From assembly GCA_934667505.1 (NCBI GenBank), contig CAKULY010000004.1:48946-112945 (forward strand): a stretch of 64,000 nt of DNA, given 5' to 3'. Origin of the DNA: an uncultured Treponema sp. (GTDB lineage Bacteria; Spirochaetota; Spirochaetia; Treponematales; Treponemataceae). A program made the translations under genes and the position numbers. Shown here one piece after another: positions 34,170 through 42,420 of this stretch (its first letter is position 1; each line of letters opens with the position of its first letter). The notes under the pieces are model-generated. The model had not been told where the DNA came from and did not search any database. It worked only from the letters and a program-made list of their open reading frames with translations.

Positions 34170-35039
34170 TTATTCCCTTTCGGCGGCTTCGAGCGTATTG
34201 AACATGAGCATTGCTATGGTCATTGGACCTACTCCTCCCGGAACTGGAGTTATGTATCCTGCAGTTTCCAGCAAATCGTTGTAGTCGCAGTCGCCAATTA
34301 ATCTGAATCCGCTTTTTTTTGAGCTGTCCGGGATTCTGTTAACGCCGACGTCGATAACTGTTGCGCAGTTTTTTATCATATCTTTTGTAACGGTGTGAGG
34401 ATGTCCGCTGGCAACTACCAAGATGTCCGCCTGCTTTGTAATTTCAGAAAGATTTTTTGTTCCTGTGTGGCAAATTGTTACAGTGCAGTTTGTTTGGCGG
34501 CGAGCTAAAAGAAGCGCAACCGGCTTGCCGACTATGTTTGAACGCCCAATTACAACCGCGTGTTTTCCGCTTGTTTCAATCCCCATTTTTTCAAGAAGAA
34601 CAATAATTCCGTGCGGCGTGCAAGGCAAGAAAGATTTTTTTCCGATTACAAGGTTTCCCACATTTACGGGATGAAAACCGTCTACGTCTTTTTCCGGGCT
34701 TATTGCAAGCAAAACTTTTTCTTCGTTTATATGCTTTGGAAGCGGCAGCTGAACTAAAATTCCGTGTACAGAAGAATCCGCATTTAGCTCTGCAATTATT
34801 TTCAGCAGTTCCTCTTCAGTTGTGCTTTCTGCAAGATGCATGCTTCTGTCTAACATTCCAACTTCTGCAAGCGCCTTTTGCTTTCCTGTTACATAAGAAA
34901 CGCTTGCCGGATTTTCTCCAACTAAAATAACTGCCAAACAAGGAATTATTCCCCTAGCCTTAAGTTCCTCTGTTTTTTTAGCGACTTCGCCCCTTACTTG
35001 CGCCGCTATAGCCTTTCCATCTATGATTTTTGCACTCAT
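34170..35039 (-). CDS. folD: Methylenetetrahydrofolate dehydrogenase / cyclohydrolase
   Basis: FolD interconverts 5,10-methylene-, methenyl- and 10-formyl-tetrahydrofolate with NADP. The 289-residue length is typical. Visible motifs are [21 protein letters not shown] with the catalytic Tyr and Lys, [71 protein letters not shown] and [26 protein letters not shown] precedes the ATG by a normal distance. It is the first gene of the folD-folE2-earP operon, joining two folate enzymes to EF-P modification. Confidence 0.97.
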   Translation of the reverse strand: MSAKIIDGKAIAAQVRGEVAKKTEELKARGIIPCLAVILVGENPASVSYVTGKQKALAEVGMLDRSMHLAESTTEEELLKIIAELNADSSVHGILVQLPLPKHINEEKVLLAISPEKDVDGFHPVNVGNLVIGKKSFLPCTPHGIIVLLEKMGIETSGKHAVVIGRSNIVGKPVALLLARRQTNCTVTICHTGTKNLSEITKQADILVVASGHPHTVTKDMIKNCATVIDVGVNRIPDSSKKSGFRLIGDCDYNDLLETAGYITPVPGGVGPMTIAMLMFNTLEAAERE

Positions 35040-35187
35040 TTTGTTACCTTCCTTAAGTTCGGTTATTTTAATTGTAATTACACCGCAAAAAATGTATAAT
35101 TAATGCTACTATAACTTTTTTTGTTGTTTAGTTCTATCTATACAAACTATATAAAATTTTAGAATGGTTTAGTAAAGTGAGGAAAAG

Positions 35188-35784
35188 ATGAAACGTTTTG
35201 CTTTCGCTCTGTGTTTTTTTTCTGTTTTAATATTTTCTGTAAATGCGCAAGAAAATTCTGTTCCAGAAGAAGAGCCTGAAGTTCAAGAAACCTATAAATA
35301 CGAAACAAACGGAAGAGGCGACCAGTTTATAAAAATCGCCATTATGCCTAGCTTCCCATTAAATTTTGGCGACCAAATGAAAATCGGGGGAGCTGCTGAA
35401 CTTTGCTACTACAGATTCTTAAACAGCTGGCTAGCTCTTGGCGGCGAACTTATGGCAGGTTACAACCTTACAAAGGGAAGCAACATTTTTACCTACGTTC
35501 CAATCAGTTTTGGCGTTATGTTTCAGCCTTCTGTCTGGAAAATTGAATTTCCAGTAACGCTTTCCTTGGGAACTGCATTTGAAACTTGCCAAAACAAAAA
35601 ATACTTTCCCGGTCTGTCTTTTAAAGCAGATTTAGGAGTCTTCTTCCGCATGTCGGAAACCTGGTCTTTTGGCTTAGGCGGAAAATTTGTTATGCTCCCA
35701 GAATGGTATACAAAAACTGAAAACGCAAAGCCGGATCAAGTCTTGTATATGCAAATTTCTGCTTCGGCAAGATACCATTTCTAA
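35188..35784 (+). CDS. Small outer-membrane beta-barrel-like protein
   Basis: The 198-residue protein begins with a Sec signal peptide (MKRFAFALCFFSVLIFSVNA, cleavage after NAQ or NA). After an acidic segment (about 21-38) the rest alternates polar and hydrophobic residues in about eight strands, for example AAELCYYRFLNSWLALGGEL and WSFGLGGKFVMLP, and ends ISASARYHF with a terminal Phe as in outer-membrane barrels. It may be OmpW-like, but I cannot assign a family. GTGAGGAAAAG is a Shine-Dalgarno sequence before the ATG. A lipoprotein gene follows 27 bp later. Confidence 0.75.
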   Translation: MKRFAFALCFFSVLIFSVNAQENSVPEEEPEVQETYKYETNGRGDQFIKIAIMPSFPLNFGDQMKIGGAAELCYYRFLNSWLALGGELMAGYNLTKGSNIFTYVPISFGVMFQPSVWKIEFPVTLSLGTAFETCQNKKYFPGLSFKADLGVFFRMSETWSFGLGGKFVMLPEWYTKTENAKPDQVLYMQISASARYHF

Positions 35785-35811
35785 AAACAAATCAACAGGG
35801 ATTTAATTAAT

Positions 35812-37128
35812 ATGAAAAAATTACTTAGTGTTTTAATCTGCTCGTTAGGACTTTTTTCTTTTGTAGGCTGCTACGACGCAATTTTACAGGGAATAAGGGA
35901 AGAAGTTGAACTGGAAGATGCTCAAATTTCAGGATTTATAAATAACATTACCAGATTCAATGCCAAAAACGAATCTGGAATAGATACAGAATATCTTTAC
36001 CTTCAAAATGGACTTGTTTACTATAAAACAGCTTCAAATGAAGATGCCACGCACGGAAAATGGCACAAAGACGGAAAAACTCCAAATCCTGTAAAGTATA
36101 ATTACTATTTGGAAAACGGCTCTTCAGGTTTTTCTGGAACATTTTTCTATAAATCCGCAGCAGACGGAAAATATATTTATATTTTGGGCTTTGAACCTGA
36201 ACAAGACGACGACAGCGGCTTAAATGTTTCTGGAACTATAAAACTTTATTGTTCTGAAGGACCTGGAAAAGAATGGAAAGAAGTTGCAGAAATCAATAAA
36301 AAAATCGAAGAATATGTATTTTCCTTAAAAAGTTCAACTTACAGCACTTATTACCTTGAAGACATAAACATCTGTCTTCTTGGAACGAATGACGCAAAGG
36401 TTGAAAACAGAGAAGCCTACATCCGGATTGGCGGCGGCTCTGGAAAAACTGGCGGAGATACAACTATTTCTTCAAATCTGTGGACAGACAAATTTGAATT
36501 TTACAAATTGGACGGAGCAGAAACTTCTGCCGCAAGCTGCATGGCAAGCAGCGAGGCTGAAAACTCTCTAGGAATTACAAAAGACACTATGTCCGCCGTT
36601 TATTTTAATGGCAAAACGTACTTTTTTGACCGGCTAGGAACTGGAAAAACCCTTGATTCTTCTGGCGGCGATTCCCACCTTATAAAATGCGAAGGAACAA
36701 CTCTTTACTGCTCTAAAGACGGAACATTTACAGACGTAAAAATTACAAAAGACGGAAAAGAACAGATATATTCTCTCAGCACAAGCGCAGACAAAAGCAT
36801 AATTTCTATTGCCGTTACAAAGAATTCCATTCTTCTTGGAACAAACGGAAAAGGCACTGTTAGAGTTTTACTGGACTCTGAAGGAAAGCCAAAAGAAAAC
36901 GGTTCTACTTCTAGCGATTCCGGCTACTCATCTAATATGTCTACGATAATGACGAATCCTTACATAGTCAGAACTTTATTCTGTGTGGATTCAACTAAAA
37001 ACGAAGCGGATACCGTAATGTATTCGTCTTTGCAGTTTATCTATCCAGAAACTACAGCTGGCGCAAGTTACGACAACATCGGCTTGTGGTCTTACTATCC
37101 ATCTCGTGGCAACTGGAACAGGGAATAG
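35812..37128 (+). CDS. Predicted lipoprotein of unknown function
   Basis: The 438-residue protein has a type II signal peptide, MKKLLSVLICSLGLFSFVGC, with Cys20 as the lipidated residue. The mature part is rich in Ser, Gly, Lys and Asp and in beta-type segments such as DKFEFYKLDG, STIMTNPYIVRTLFC and SLQFIYPETTAGASYDNIGL. No catalytic motif is recognised. Together with the preceding barrel gene (27-bp gap) and yhbY (9-bp gap) it forms a short operon. A role at the cell surface or in the periplasm is an inference from the signal only. Confidence 0.75.
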   Translation: MKKLLSVLICSLGLFSFVGCYDAILQGIREEVELEDAQISGFINNITRFNAKNESGIDTEYLYLQNGLVYYKTASNEDATHGKWHKDGKTPNPVKYNYYLENGSSGFSGTFFYKSAADGKYIYILGFEPEQDDDSGLNVSGTIKLYCSEGPGKEWKEVAEINKKIEEYVFSLKSSTYSTYYLEDINICLLGTNDAKVENREAYIRIGGGSGKTGGDTTISSNLWTDKFEFYKLDGAETSAASCMASSEAENSLGITKDTMSAVYFNGKTYFFDRLGTGKTLDSSGGDSHLIKCEGTTLYCSKDGTFTDVKITKDGKEQIYSLSTSADKSIISIAVTKNSILLGTNGKGTVRVLLDSEGKPKENGSTSSDSGYSSNMSTIMTNPYIVRTLFCVDSTKNEADTVMYSSLQFIYPETTAGASYDNIGLWSYYPSRGNWNRE

Positions 37129-37137
37129 GTATACAAA

Positions 37138-37431
37138 ATGGAACTTAACAGCAAGACAAGAAAATTACTCGAAAAATACGCTCACGATATTCAGCCTGTT
37201 GTAATAGTGGGCGGCAACGGTATTTCAGATGCATTAAAACAAAAAGTTTGCGCAGAGCTAGATGCCCACGAATTAATAAAAGTTAAATTCAACGACTTTA
37301 AAGATGAAAAAAAAGTTCTTTCAGAACAACTCGCTCAAGGCTGCAGCGCATTTCTTGTGCGTGTAATTGGCAACATTGCAATTTTATACAAACAAAACGA
37401 AGATCCTTCAAAACGTTCTTTTAAAATATAG
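37138..37431 (+). CDS. yhbY: YhbY/CRM-domain RNA-binding protein
   Basis: This is a 97-residue single CRM-domain protein that associates with pre-50S ribosomal subunits in other bacteria. Motifs are LEKYAHDIQPVVIVGGNGISDAL, CAELDAHELIKVKFND and a degenerate GxxG-like segment. KRSFKI at the end is typical. It is the last gene of a three-gene plus-strand unit and is followed by a small terminator. Confidence 0.93.
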   Translation: MELNSKTRKLLEKYAHDIQPVVIVGGNGISDALKQKVCAELDAHELIKVKFNDFKDEKKVLSEQLAQGCSAFLVRVIGNIAILYKQNEDPSKRSFKI

Positions 37432-37444
37432 ATTAGTTTTTAGT

Positions 37445-37464
37445 GTTTGCGTTGCAAACTTTTT
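37445..37464 (+). terminator. Intrinsic terminator after yhbY
   Basis: GTTTGC (37445-37450), loop GTT, GCAAAC (37454-37459), then TTTTT. Short but with a correct U-run. Confidence 0.7.
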
Positions 37465-37477
37465 ATATCCATTTTAT

Positions 37478-37512
37478 TGCCAGATTAAATTTATAAAGCA
37501 TTTAATTTGGCA
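37478..37512. promoter_or_regulatory. Inverted repeat upstream of the Gld-type ABC operon
   Basis: TGCCAGATTAAAT (37478-37490) pairs with ATTTAATTTGGCA (37500-37512), 13 pairs with one wobble and a 9-nt loop. It ends 24 bp before the ABC ATG. No U-run follows, so an operator or mRNA control element is more likely than a terminator. Confidence 0.5.
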
Positions 37513-37536
37513 GCTCACTTTCTCTTGGAGAAAAAT

Positions 37537-38505
37537 ATGATAGAAGTTTCCCATGTGTCTCGCAGTTTTGGGGCATTTCATGCGGTTGATGACGTTAGTT
37601 TTTCAATTCCAACTGGTCAAATTGTAGGTTTACTTGGACCAAACGGAGCCGGAAAAACAACCACGATGCGCATGATAACAGGCTTTTTAAAACCTACATC
37701 GGGTTCCATAAAAATTGACGGAATCGACGTTGCTAACTTTCCTGTTGAAGCAAAGAAAAAAATCGGCTATATGCCAGAATCAGCATGCCTTTACGGAGAC
37801 ATGATTGTCGCCGATTATTTGACTTATATCGCAAACATTTACGGTCAAAATCCTAAGGAAAAGTTACCTCTTTTGTGTTCAGAATGCGGGCTAAAAGAAG
37901 TCATGTACAAAAACATTTCTGAACTTTCGCGCGGTTATCGCCAGCGCGTAGGTTTGGCGCACGCGCTTATGAACGACCCTGAAATCATCATTCTTGACGA
38001 ACCTACAAGCGGTCTTGACCCTAATCAGATAGAAGACGTTCGCTCTTTGATAAAAGAAATCGGAAAAACCAGGACTGTAATAATTTCTACGCACATTCTT
38101 AGCGAAGTAGAAATGCTTTGCAGCCGGGTAATCATTATTAGCGGCGGAAAACTTGTTGCAGACAGCCCTACTGAAAAGCTTCGCGAAAACTATAGCCGTT
38201 CGTATGCAGTCACAGTTGCCGCAAAATCTAGTTTTGAACAGTTAAAAACTGCGCTTTCAGAAATCACAGAAATTGCAAGCTTAGAAGAGCAGCCTGCTTC
38301 AGATGCTAATAGCGGAATATGCACGGCAAGCATTTCCGTTAAAGATGATGCGGAAATTCGTCCTGAAATAGCAAAAGCTCTTGTTTCAAAGGGAATAGAA
38401 CTCTACGAACTTTCTGTACAAAAGAACAGCCTTGAAGATGTTTTCCATGCGATTACTTCTGGAAACGCAGAAGAGTTCCACTGCGAAACGTCTGCGCAAG
38501 GCTAG
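37537..38505 (+). CDS. ABC transporter ATP-binding protein, GldA-like
   Basis: The 323-residue cytoplasmic ATPase subunit shows Walker A GLLGPNGAGKTTTMRM, Q-loop region GYMPESACLYGDM, signature ELSRGYRQRVGLAHAL, Walker B IIILDEPTSGLDPNQ and the switch His in ISTHILSEV. The approximately 85-residue C-terminal extension is usual for GldA/NodI-type exporters. I start at ATG 37537, with TTGGAG just upstream, and reject the in-frame TTG at 37507 inside the inverted repeat. The permease and GldG-like genes follow with gaps of 40 and 15 bp. Confidence 0.93.
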   Translation: MIEVSHVSRSFGAFHAVDDVSFSIPTGQIVGLLGPNGAGKTTTMRMITGFLKPTSGSIKIDGIDVANFPVEAKKKIGYMPESACLYGDMIVADYLTYIANIYGQNPKEKLPLLCSECGLKEVMYKNISELSRGYRQRVGLAHALMNDPEIIILDEPTSGLDPNQIEDVRSLIKEIGKTRTVIISTHILSEVEMLCSRVIIISGGKLVADSPTEKLRENYSRSYAVTVAAKSSFEQLKTALSEITEIASLEEQPASDANSGICTASISVKDDAEIRPEIAKALVSKGIELYELSVQKNSLEDVFHAITSGNAEEFHCETSAQG

Positions 38506-38545
38506 ACTTTGTCTATATCCTATATAATTTGGAGGAATGTTTGCT

Positions 38546-39277
38546 ATGAGCAACAGTAAAAATAAAACTTGCAATCCTGCATTTGTAATAATGAAGCGCG
38601 AGCTTGGCTCGTATTTTTCAAGTCCGATTGCATATATCGTTACAGGTCTTTTTCTTATAATTACAGGAATTATGTTCTTTACGGCCTTTTTCTTGCAAAA
38701 TCAGGCCAATATGCGAAATCTTTTTTCAATTTTGCCGCTTCTTCTTTCGCTTTTTATTCCTGCGCTTACGATGCGCTTGTATTCAGAAGAAATGAAAACA
38801 GGCTCTATTGAAACCCTTATGACACTGCCAATTACAGAAACCCAAGTTGCAGCTGGCAAATTCCTTGCCGCACTGATTGCTTCTCTTGCAATGATTGCCC
38901 CGACGCTGCTTTATCTAGTCAGCATTTTGCCTTTTGGAATTCCAGACATGGGACCGGTCGCATGCGGTTATCTAGGAACAATTTTTTTGTGTGCTTCCTT
39001 TTGCGCAATCGGTCTATTTGCTTCTTCTGCAACAAAAAATCAAATTGTAGCATTTTTCTACGCATTCATTATTTGCATCGCGCTTACGATGGTCAGCCAG
39101 TTCTTAATCTTTTTGCCTTCGCCAATTGTAAGCTTCTTGCAATTTTTAAGCGCGGAAGAGCATTTTACCTCAATTTCAAGAGGCATTATCGATTCAAGGG
39201 ATTTGCTATACTTCGTTTCGTTGACGGTGCTTTTCTTTAGTTTAACGGTTATTGCTCAACGTAAAAAAGCAAAATAA
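38546..39277 (+). CDS. ABC transporter permease, GldF-like
   Basis: The 243-residue inner-membrane protein has six membrane segments: IAYIVTGLFLIITGIMFF, ILPLLLSLFIPALTM, FLAALIASLAMIAPTLLYL and three more. The sequence LFIPALTMRLYSEEMKTGSIETLMTLPITETQ is the family signature of ABC-2 permeases of GldF type. I prefer ATG 38546 over ATG 38537, because GGAGG ends only 1 nt before the latter and 10 nt before the former. Confidence 0.92.
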   Translation: MSNSKNKTCNPAFVIMKRELGSYFSSPIAYIVTGLFLIITGIMFFTAFFLQNQANMRNLFSILPLLLSLFIPALTMRLYSEEMKTGSIETLMTLPITETQVAAGKFLAALIASLAMIAPTLLYLVSILPFGIPDMGPVACGYLGTIFLCASFCAIGLFASSATKNQIVAFFYAFIICIALTMVSQFLIFLPSPIVSFLQFLSAEEHFTSISRGIIDSRDLLYFVSLTVLFFSLTVIAQRKKAK

Positions 39278-39292
39278 TTTGGAGACTTACAG

Positions 39293-41341
39293 ATGAAAAA
39301 AATTATTGATTGGTTAAAAGGTCCAGCCAGCGATTTTGCGCTTTTTTGCTTGATTTTGATTCTTGCAAATGTAATTGGCTACAGAGCTTTTGCTCGCATA
39401 GATTTTACACGACAGGGAACATATTCTCTTTCGCAAGCAACAAAAAACACATTGCAAACGCTTTCCTCGCCGCTTTCGGTAAAGGTTTTCTTTTCCGACG
39501 ACTTGCCTTCGCCTTACAGCGAAACTGCCCAGTATGTAAAAGATATTTTAGTTGAATACAAAGGTTCTGCGAACAAGAACTTTAGTTACCAATTCTTTAA
39601 GATGAACAAACCCGAAAATCAGGCAATTGCAAGAAATTACGGAATCCATCAAGTTCAGATTCAAAAAGTTGGACGCACAGAAGTCGGCTTTATGCAGGCT
39701 TGGATGGGTCTTGCAATCGTTTACGGAGATTCAATAGAACTTTTAGACGAAATTACAAGCGATTCTGGATTTGAATACAACCTTACTTCTAAAATTTCAA
39801 AAATTGTTTCAACTGTGGATGCCTTGTACGGTCTTAATAGCGATGATTCTATTTCTATGACGCTGTTCGCTTCTGAAGAGTTAAGCCAGTTCAACATTTC
39901 TGGATTTGACAGCCTTGATACAGTTGTGCAAAACGCGTTTAACAGCGTTAATAAGAAAAATTTAAATCGTCTTTCTTACATAAGAAAATATCCTTCTGAC
40001 GAAGAATCTGTTGCGCTTGCAGAAAAATACGGATTGCCTGTTGTAAGCTACAAAGACAAAAACAACAAGGAAGGAAACGCGCTTTTCGGCATAGTTCTTG
40101 AGCACGGCGATTCGTTTAGGACAGTTCCGCTTGCAATCCAGCGTTCATTTTTTGGATACGGAATTTCGGGGCTTGACGAGCTTGAAGCAAACATAAACGA
40201 CAGTTTGCAGAGCCTTCTAGCAAAGTCTACGGAAATTGGCTACGTTACTGGACACAAAGAAGCTTCTCTTGCTGACGAAAACGGTTCGCAAATCCATCTT
40301 GTTTCCCTAATAAGCGATATGTACACTTTCAAGGAGCTAAACCTTGCGGAAGATGAAATCCCTGCAAACTTAACTTCAATCGTTATAAACGGAGCAAAAT
40401 CAGAATTCACTGAAGAAGAGCTTTTCAAGATTGACCAGTTTGTAATGAAGGGCGGAAACTTAATTGTTTTCCAAGATCCGTTTGATGCCAGTCAAGCAAA
40501 CTACTATTCGCAGCCGCAGTACACACCAATTGAAACCGGTCTTGAAAGAATTCTTGAATCTTACGGCGTAAAACTTGAAAAGAACTACGTTTTTGACGAA
40601 CAGTGCTACGTTCAGCGGCAGCGTGGGTATGGCGAAATAAAATTATTCTGGGCGCCACAGCTTCAGAAAAAACAGCTTGACCAAAAAAGCCCGATTACAA
40701 AAAATCTTGGATACGTGATTCTTTTGCAGTCAGGCTCACTAGACGTTGAAAAAGCTAAGGAAAATAAGAATATAAAGCTTTCTGTTCTTGCGAAAACTTC
40801 GGAAAACGCATGGGCGGAACAGTCTGGCTTCCAGCTTGCTCCAGGAATGCAACCTCCTTTTAACAAGTCGGAAGAAAAATCTTATAATCTTATTGCCCTT
40901 TTGGAAGGAAAGTTTACAAGCGCATTTGATTCAAATCCTTCTGAAAGCAAAGATGATTCTGGCGAGCTAAATGCGTCTAAGCACATAAAGAAATCTGCGC
41001 AAAACGGAAAAGTATTTGTCGCAAACACCGCGATGATAACAACTAACATGCTGATTGACGATTCTGGCTCAGAACCGATTGCATTATTTGTCCGCAACGT
41101 AATGGACTACATGAATGGCAACGAAGATTTGTGCACCATGCGGACAAAAAGCCTTTCTATAAACACGCTTTCAAACACAAAGTCGCCTTTGGCAGTAATT
41201 GTAAAGTATTTCAACATGATTTTTATTCCGCTGCTAGTTGCAATTGCAGGATTTGTAGTTTATAGGGCAAGAGTCCTTCGCAAAAAGAGAATTCGCTTGG
41301 AATACAATCCAAATGATTCAAGAATAGAAAACTCAAAATAA
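39293..41341 (+). CDS. GldG-like auxiliary protein of ABC exporter
   Basis: The 682-residue protein has an N-terminal membrane segment (ALFCLILILANVIGYRAF), a large extracytoplasmic domain and a C-terminal membrane segment (IPLLVAIAGFVVYRARVL). The domain opens FTRQGTYSLSQATKNTLQTL, as in GldG and eukaryotic IFT52-like proteins, and contains YVTGHKEASLADENG and GGNLIVFQDPFDA. In Bacteroidota GldA/F/G support gliding, but this set is also present in non-gliding bacteria, where the exported substrate is unknown. It lies 15 bp after the permease. Confidence 0.9.
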   Translation: MKKIIDWLKGPASDFALFCLILILANVIGYRAFARIDFTRQGTYSLSQATKNTLQTLSSPLSVKVFFSDDLPSPYSETAQYVKDILVEYKGSANKNFSYQFFKMNKPENQAIARNYGIHQVQIQKVGRTEVGFMQAWMGLAIVYGDSIELLDEITSDSGFEYNLTSKISKIVSTVDALYGLNSDDSISMTLFASEELSQFNISGFDSLDTVVQNAFNSVNKKNLNRLSYIRKYPSDEESVALAEKYGLPVVSYKDKNNKEGNALFGIVLEHGDSFRTVPLAIQRSFFGYGISGLDELEANINDSLQSLLAKSTEIGYVTGHKEASLADENGSQIHLVSLISDMYTFKELNLAEDEIPANLTSIVINGAKSEFTEEELFKIDQFVMKGGNLIVFQDPFDASQANYYSQPQYTPIETGLERILESYGVKLEKNYVFDEQCYVQRQRGYGEIKLFWAPQLQKKQLDQKSPITKNLGYVILLQSGSLDVEKAKENKNIKLSVLAKTSENAWAEQSGFQLAPGMQPPFNKSEEKSYNLIALLEGKFTSAFDSNPSESKDDSGELNASKHIKKSAQNGKVFVANTAMITTNMLIDDSGSEPIALFVRNVMDYMNGNEDLCTMRTKSLSINTLSNTKSPLAVIVKYFNMIFIPLLVAIAGFVVYRARVLRKKRIRLEYNPNDSRIENSK

Positions 41342-41350
41342 TATGCTAAA

Positions 41351-41386
41351 GATAAAAACTGGCTACGTTCGGCGGTTTTTATCTTT
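41351..41386 (+). terminator. Hairpin between GldG-like and DUF4340 genes
   Basis: GATAAAAAC (41351-41359) pairs with GTTTTTATC (41375-41383) and is followed by TTTTA. It probably lowers expression of the downstream gene, acting as an attenuator or RNA-processing site within the operon. Confidence 0.55.
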
Positions 41387-41401
41387 TATGAGAGGTAAAT
41401 T

Positions 41402-42319
41402 ATGACAAAACGAAAAATTACACTTTGTTCAGTTGCGGGCGTTTTGCTTGTAATTGCAATTATTCAGTCAATAGTTTTAAATAAAAATCCTGTAAAAACA
41501 GTAAAGCTTTCTGCAGAGCCAGATTCTTTAATTATAAAAAACGCGGACAAAACCGTTTCTTTAAAAAGCAATGGCTCAGCATGGACTGTGGGCGACGGTT
41601 CTTTTGAAGTGAAAAAAACGGAAATCGACTCTATTTTAAGACTTGTAAAAGAAATCAAAATTTTAGATTCAGTAGGAAAAACTGGAAACGAACTTCTTGA
41701 AGAGCGATACAAGCTTTCTGACGGAAAATCAATTGTTGTTTCTGTAAAAAAAGGCGAAAGCGTTCTTAGAACAATTTTTATAGGAAAGACAACTTCAACA
41801 TCTTCGCAAACTTACGTTACGCTTGACGGTAAAAAAGAAATTTTCCTTGTTTCTGGAAATTACCGTTCAGTTTTTGAAAAAGATGAAAATTCTTTTAGGA
41901 GCGAATACGTCTATGAACTTGACGAAACCAAAGTAAAATGGGTTTCAAGCACCGCAAACGGAACTACCTTAAAGATTGAAAATCTTGCAAAGGTTGGCGA
42001 AGAAGAAAAATGGAATTTTGCAAACAGCAGCCCTGAAAAAGAAATTGACAACGACAAGGCTATAAATTGGGTTCAGTCTGTTGCAACTTTAAAAGTAAAT
42101 TCTTGGCTTTCTGATGATGAAACTCTACCTGCAAAAAAAGTTGCTTCTGTTCAAATCGGGCTTGAAGGCGAAACTGTTTTTGTGGAAATTTATTCTAAAA
42201 AAGACGGCGATTCTGAAAAATACATAGGAACTTCAAGCCGCACTGTTCACAAATTTGAATTAAGCGAATACAACGCAAAGAAATTCTTAAAAACTTTTGA
42301 CGATTTAATAAAAAAATAA
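41402..42319 (+). CDS. DUF4340 domain protein
   Basis: The 305-residue protein has an N-terminal membrane anchor (ITLCSVAGVLLVIAIIQSIVL) and a beta-rich extracytoplasmic domain. DUF4340 features are SLKSNGSAWTVGDGSFEVKK, DSILRLVKEIKILDSVGK, LRTIFIGKTTSTSSQTYV and WVQSVATLKVNSWL. DUF4340 genes regularly follow gldG-type genes, so it is probably part of the same export complex. GAGAGG precedes the ATG. It ends at a hairpin of the R1 family shared with the convergent metal-pump gene. Confidence 0.88.
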   Translation: MTKRKITLCSVAGVLLVIAIIQSIVLNKNPVKTVKLSAEPDSLIIKNADKTVSLKSNGSAWTVGDGSFEVKKTEIDSILRLVKEIKILDSVGKTGNELLEERYKLSDGKSIVVSVKKGESVLRTIFIGKTTSTSSQTYVTLDGKKEIFLVSGNYRSVFEKDENSFRSEYVYELDETKVKWVSSTANGTTLKIENLAKVGEEEKWNFANSSPEKEIDNDKAINWVQSVATLKVNSWLSDDETLPAKKVASVQIGLEGETVFVEIYSKKDGDSEKYIGTSSRTVHKFELSEYNAKKFLKTFDDLIKK

Positions 42320-42323
42320 AGTC

Positions 42324-42402
42324 ATAAAAGCAGGGTTTTTATAGCTGTAAAAAAAGCTTTCAACGCTTTTTTTCATTTTCTAAAAACCCGGCTTTTATTT
42401 TA
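42324..42402. repeat. R1 repeat, deleted copy acting as bidirectional terminator
   Basis: ATAAAAGCAGGGTTTTT (42324-42340) pairs with AAAAACCCGGCTTTTAT (42382-42398), 16 of 17 positions. Between them are ATAGCTGTAAAAAAAGC and TTTCAACGC, an R1 shoulder. The outer arm differs from R1 consensus but is still self-complementary. It sits between two convergent genes. Confidence 0.65.
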
Positions 42403-42420
42403 TGGTTTAAAACCTCTAGC

